7,122 bases of DNA. It comes from an uncultured Bacilli bacterium (GTDB lineage: Bacteria > Bacillota_I > Bacilli_A > RF39 > UBA660). Of this stretch, positions 5,822 to 7,122 are shown one piece after another. The stretch's first letter is position 1. The number at the start of each line of letters is the position of its first letter. Location: NCBI GenBank assembly GCA_944351345.1, contig CALVPO010000073.1, positions 1 to 7,122 on the forward strand, written 5' to 3'. The notes under the pieces were generated by a model. The model saw only the letters and a program-made list of their open reading frames with translations, ran no database searches and was not told the origin of the DNA. A program made the translations under genes and the position numbers.

Positions 5822-6916
5822 TTAATTGATTTTTAAAGCAATTTTCTTACTAATAACTCTTAATCCAACTACTGATGCGCCAATTAATGACAATATTACT
5901 AATAAATTAATATCACCAGTTTTAGGATTAGTAACGTTAGTATTAGTAGTATTAGCACTACCATTATTAGTAGTAGTATCAGTATTAGGTTTTTCTTCTA
6001 CTACTTTCTCAATTACAGTTTGGTTACCATCTTCATCTGTAACTACTACATAATTATCAGTAACGTCTTTACCTAATTTTTCATCATAAACAGAATAATT
6101 ACTTTTACCTTCTGCTGACGATAATGTAGCACCACTAACCTTTAAACTATTAGAAGCAGCACCTGCAACATTAACTTGATTTCTAATAGCAGAATTATTA
6201 ACAGAAGTTAAAGTTCCACCTATAACAGTTGCATCTGCTAAATTATCTAAAGCAAAAGCATTAGTACTAGTTAAATCTCCACCAGCAATAGTAACAACAC
6301 AATTAGCTCCATTTTTAACAGCATTACTAGTAGCAGTAAAAATTCCATTATTAATAGTCATAACAGGTGTTCCTTTAGTAACTACTACACCTTCATCATT
6401 AACATATTTAATATTACCAATTAATGAAGTATTAGAAGTACTCTTAAAGTTTCCACCATTAATAGTTAAATTACCCTCATTACGAACAACATAGAAATTT
6501 TGAGTAGTCTCAAAATTACCACTTTCAATAACTAAAGTACCTAAATTAGTAATAGCACTATAAGTAGAAGCTTCTTTTTGAGTAACAACACCAGTTCCAA
6601 CGCTATCCTTAATAGTTAACTTACCACCTTCAAGAACCTTTAAAGCCTCACATGCTTCAGTAAAATTCAAGAACTTATGCCCATTAAGATCTAAGACAAC
6701 ATCTTCACCAGATTTTATAATAAAATCTTGTGCTACATCACCAGTTAATTTAACATAATAAACATCGTCTTGCTTAGTAACCTCAACATTAGGATCCCAA
6801 TCAATATCTATTTTATCCGTCCCAGTTGATATATCAACAGTAGATGCATTTACTCCCATAGGAACACATACTAATGTTAAAAATACTCCTAAAATATACA
6901 TAATTCTTTTTCTCAT
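5822..6916 (-). CDS. Secreted, sortase-anchored surface protein with beta-helix-like repeats
   Basis: A predicted cell-wall-attached surface protein of 364 residues. A signal peptide (1-24: MRKRIMYILG, then a hydrophobic core, then VNA) is probably cleaved before S25. The body carries about seven short units of the pattern [L/V/M]-T-I-x-G-G-x-F/L-x-S/T-T-x-N, near residues 100, 128, 150, 186, 208, 229 and 258. This spacing suggests a right-handed beta-helix of the adhesin or carbohydrate-binding kind. A Thr/Asn-rich linker (about 309-330) leads to NPKTGD (330-335), a hydrophobic stretch (337-352) and a basic tail (RVISKKIALK), the layout of a sortase signal with N in place of L in LPxTG. Start: an in-frame ATG at 6928 exists, but TAGGA is almost touching it. 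GAGGG lies 5 bases before the ATG at 6916, and the signal peptide begins properly there, so 6916 is preferred. Ligand unknown. It is a monocistronic unit. Confidence 0.88.
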   Translation of the reverse strand: MRKRIMYILGVFLTLVCVPMGVNASTVDISTGTDKIDIDWDPNVEVTKQDDVYYVKLTGDVAQDFIIKSGEDVVLDLNGHKFLNFTEACEALKVLEGGKLTIKDSVGTGVVTQKEASTYSAITNLGTLVIESGNFETTQNFYVVRNEGNLTINGGNFKSTSNTSLIGNIKYVNDEGVVVTKGTPVMTINNGIFTATSNAVKNGANCVVTIAGGDLTSTNAFALDNLADATVIGGTLTSVNNSAIRNQVNVAGAASNSLKVSGATLSSAEGKSNYSVYDEKLGKDVTDNYVVVTDEDGNQTVIEKVVEEKPNTDTTTNNGSANTTNTNVTNPKTGDINLLVILSLIGASVVGLRVISKKIALKIN

Positions 6917-6940
6917 ATCTACCCTCATTCCTATAGTAAA

Positions 6941-6969
6941 ATAATATCAAAATAATTATTAAAAGTAAA
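6941..6969 (-). promoter_or_regulatory. Promoter of the surface-protein gene
   Basis: TTTACT (-35, 6969-6964), a 17-base spacer and TATTAT (-10, 6946-6941) on the minus strand, about 25 bases before the preferred start codon. The boxes match 4 of 6 and 5 of 6 consensus positions. The -35 overlaps an inverted repeat. Confidence 0.6.
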
Positions 6970-6989
6970 TATAAATAAATTATATTTAC
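6965..6989. promoter_or_regulatory. Inverted repeat overlapping the -35 box (candidate operator)
   Basis: Perfect 10-base arms GTAAATATAA and TTATATTTAC separated by 5 bases. The left arm contains most of the -35 hexamer of the surface-protein promoter, so a protein bound here would compete with RNA polymerase. No regulator family is recognised from the sequence, and all-A/T palindromes do arise by chance in such DNA. Confidence 0.4.
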
Positions 6990-7048
6990 ACTAACATTTA
7001 AAATAAATATCAAAACAAAATTCTACTACTTACAAAAACAATTATAAC

Positions 7049-7090
7049 AAGAAAAATGAATAATGAAATTTAAATAATTTCATTATTCAC
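7049..7090 (-). terminator. Probable terminator of a gene upstream of the window
   Basis: A perfect 14-base stem (7057-7070 with 7076-7089) around a 5-base loop. On the minus strand it is followed by TTTTTCTTG (7056-7048). The stem is nearly all A/T. It would end transcription of a minus-strand gene entering from the right edge. Confidence 0.6.
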
Positions 7091-7092
7091 TC

Positions 7093-7111
7093 GAAATCCT
7101 TTCAGGATTTC
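7093..7111. other. Short hairpin beside the upstream terminator
   Basis: GAAATCCT and AGGATTTC form a perfect 8-base stem with a 3-base loop. On the plus strand a T-rich tail (CTTTCTTTT, 7112-7120) follows, so it could act as a terminator in that direction. On the minus strand it stands directly before the 14-base hairpin. No gene in this window needs plus-strand termination. Confidence 0.5.
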
Positions 7112-7122
7112 CTTTCTTTTAT

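Noticed and set aside
5826..6053. Open frame on the plus strand (75 codons)
   Set aside because: Antisense shadow of the surface protein's sorting signal and Thr/Asn linker; its Leu/Val runs come from reversed repeats.
196..6928. Alternative genetic code (TGA read as Trp), suggested by no gene stopping at TGA
   Set aside because: All tryptophan codons checked are TGG and no gene has an internal TGA; six stops are too few to mean anything.
7070..7120. Possible C-terminal codons of an upstream minus-strand gene ending at TAA (7072-7070)
   Set aside because: Only 16 open codons, the stop falls in the loop of the terminator hairpin, and the composition is not distinctive. Too little to call a gene.

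Overview
The window is strongly AT-rich DNA in which every supported gene lies on the minus strand, so transcription runs from high to low coordinates. The AT-richness, strong AGGAGG-type Shine-Dalgarno sites, sigma-A-like promoters, a CIRCE-like operator and a sortase-type sorting signal (NPKTG) point to a low-GC Gram-positive bacterium of the Firmicutes/Bacillota, possibly an uncultured gut Bacilli lineage; the exact lineage is inference. The tryptophan codons I checked are TGG and the six complete genes stop with TAA or TAG, so nothing calls for a non-standard code.

Layout from right (upstream) to left. 7057-7111 holds two tandem hairpins; the left one, followed by a T tract, looks like the terminator of a gene outside the window. 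6916-5822 encodes a secreted, wall-anchored surface protein with a short-repeat beta-helix-like body. It has its own promoter, overlapped by a palindrome, and its own terminator. 5692-4586 (Mbeg1-like/DUF2974 alpha/beta hydrolase) and 4563-2671 (ABC-F ATPase) form a two-gene operon with one promoter and one terminator. 2586-1570 is a zinc-dependent medium-chain alcohol/polyol dehydrogenase with its own promoter and terminator. 1414-998 is a small heat-shock protein (Hsp20) whose near-perfect promoter is overlapped by a CIRCE-like inverted repeat, implying HrcA control. 879-196 is a tyrosine-rich protein I do not recognise. At the left edge (113-1) is the start of a membrane or secreted protein whose reading frame is broken by a run of eight G on the coding strand (C8 at 71-78).

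Most genes look like independent, ordinary accessory or housekeeping transcription units rather than one pathway. The most notable signal is the G8 tract. A good ribosome site and ATG lead into it, and a signal-anchor-like hydrophobic segment follows it, but in a different frame. One extra G, or two fewer, would join the two. That is the layout of a phase-variable surface gene caught OFF, although a homopolymer sequencing error would look the same. Second is the CIRCE variant at hsp20. Third is the sortase-anchored repeat protein with a palindrome over its -35 box.
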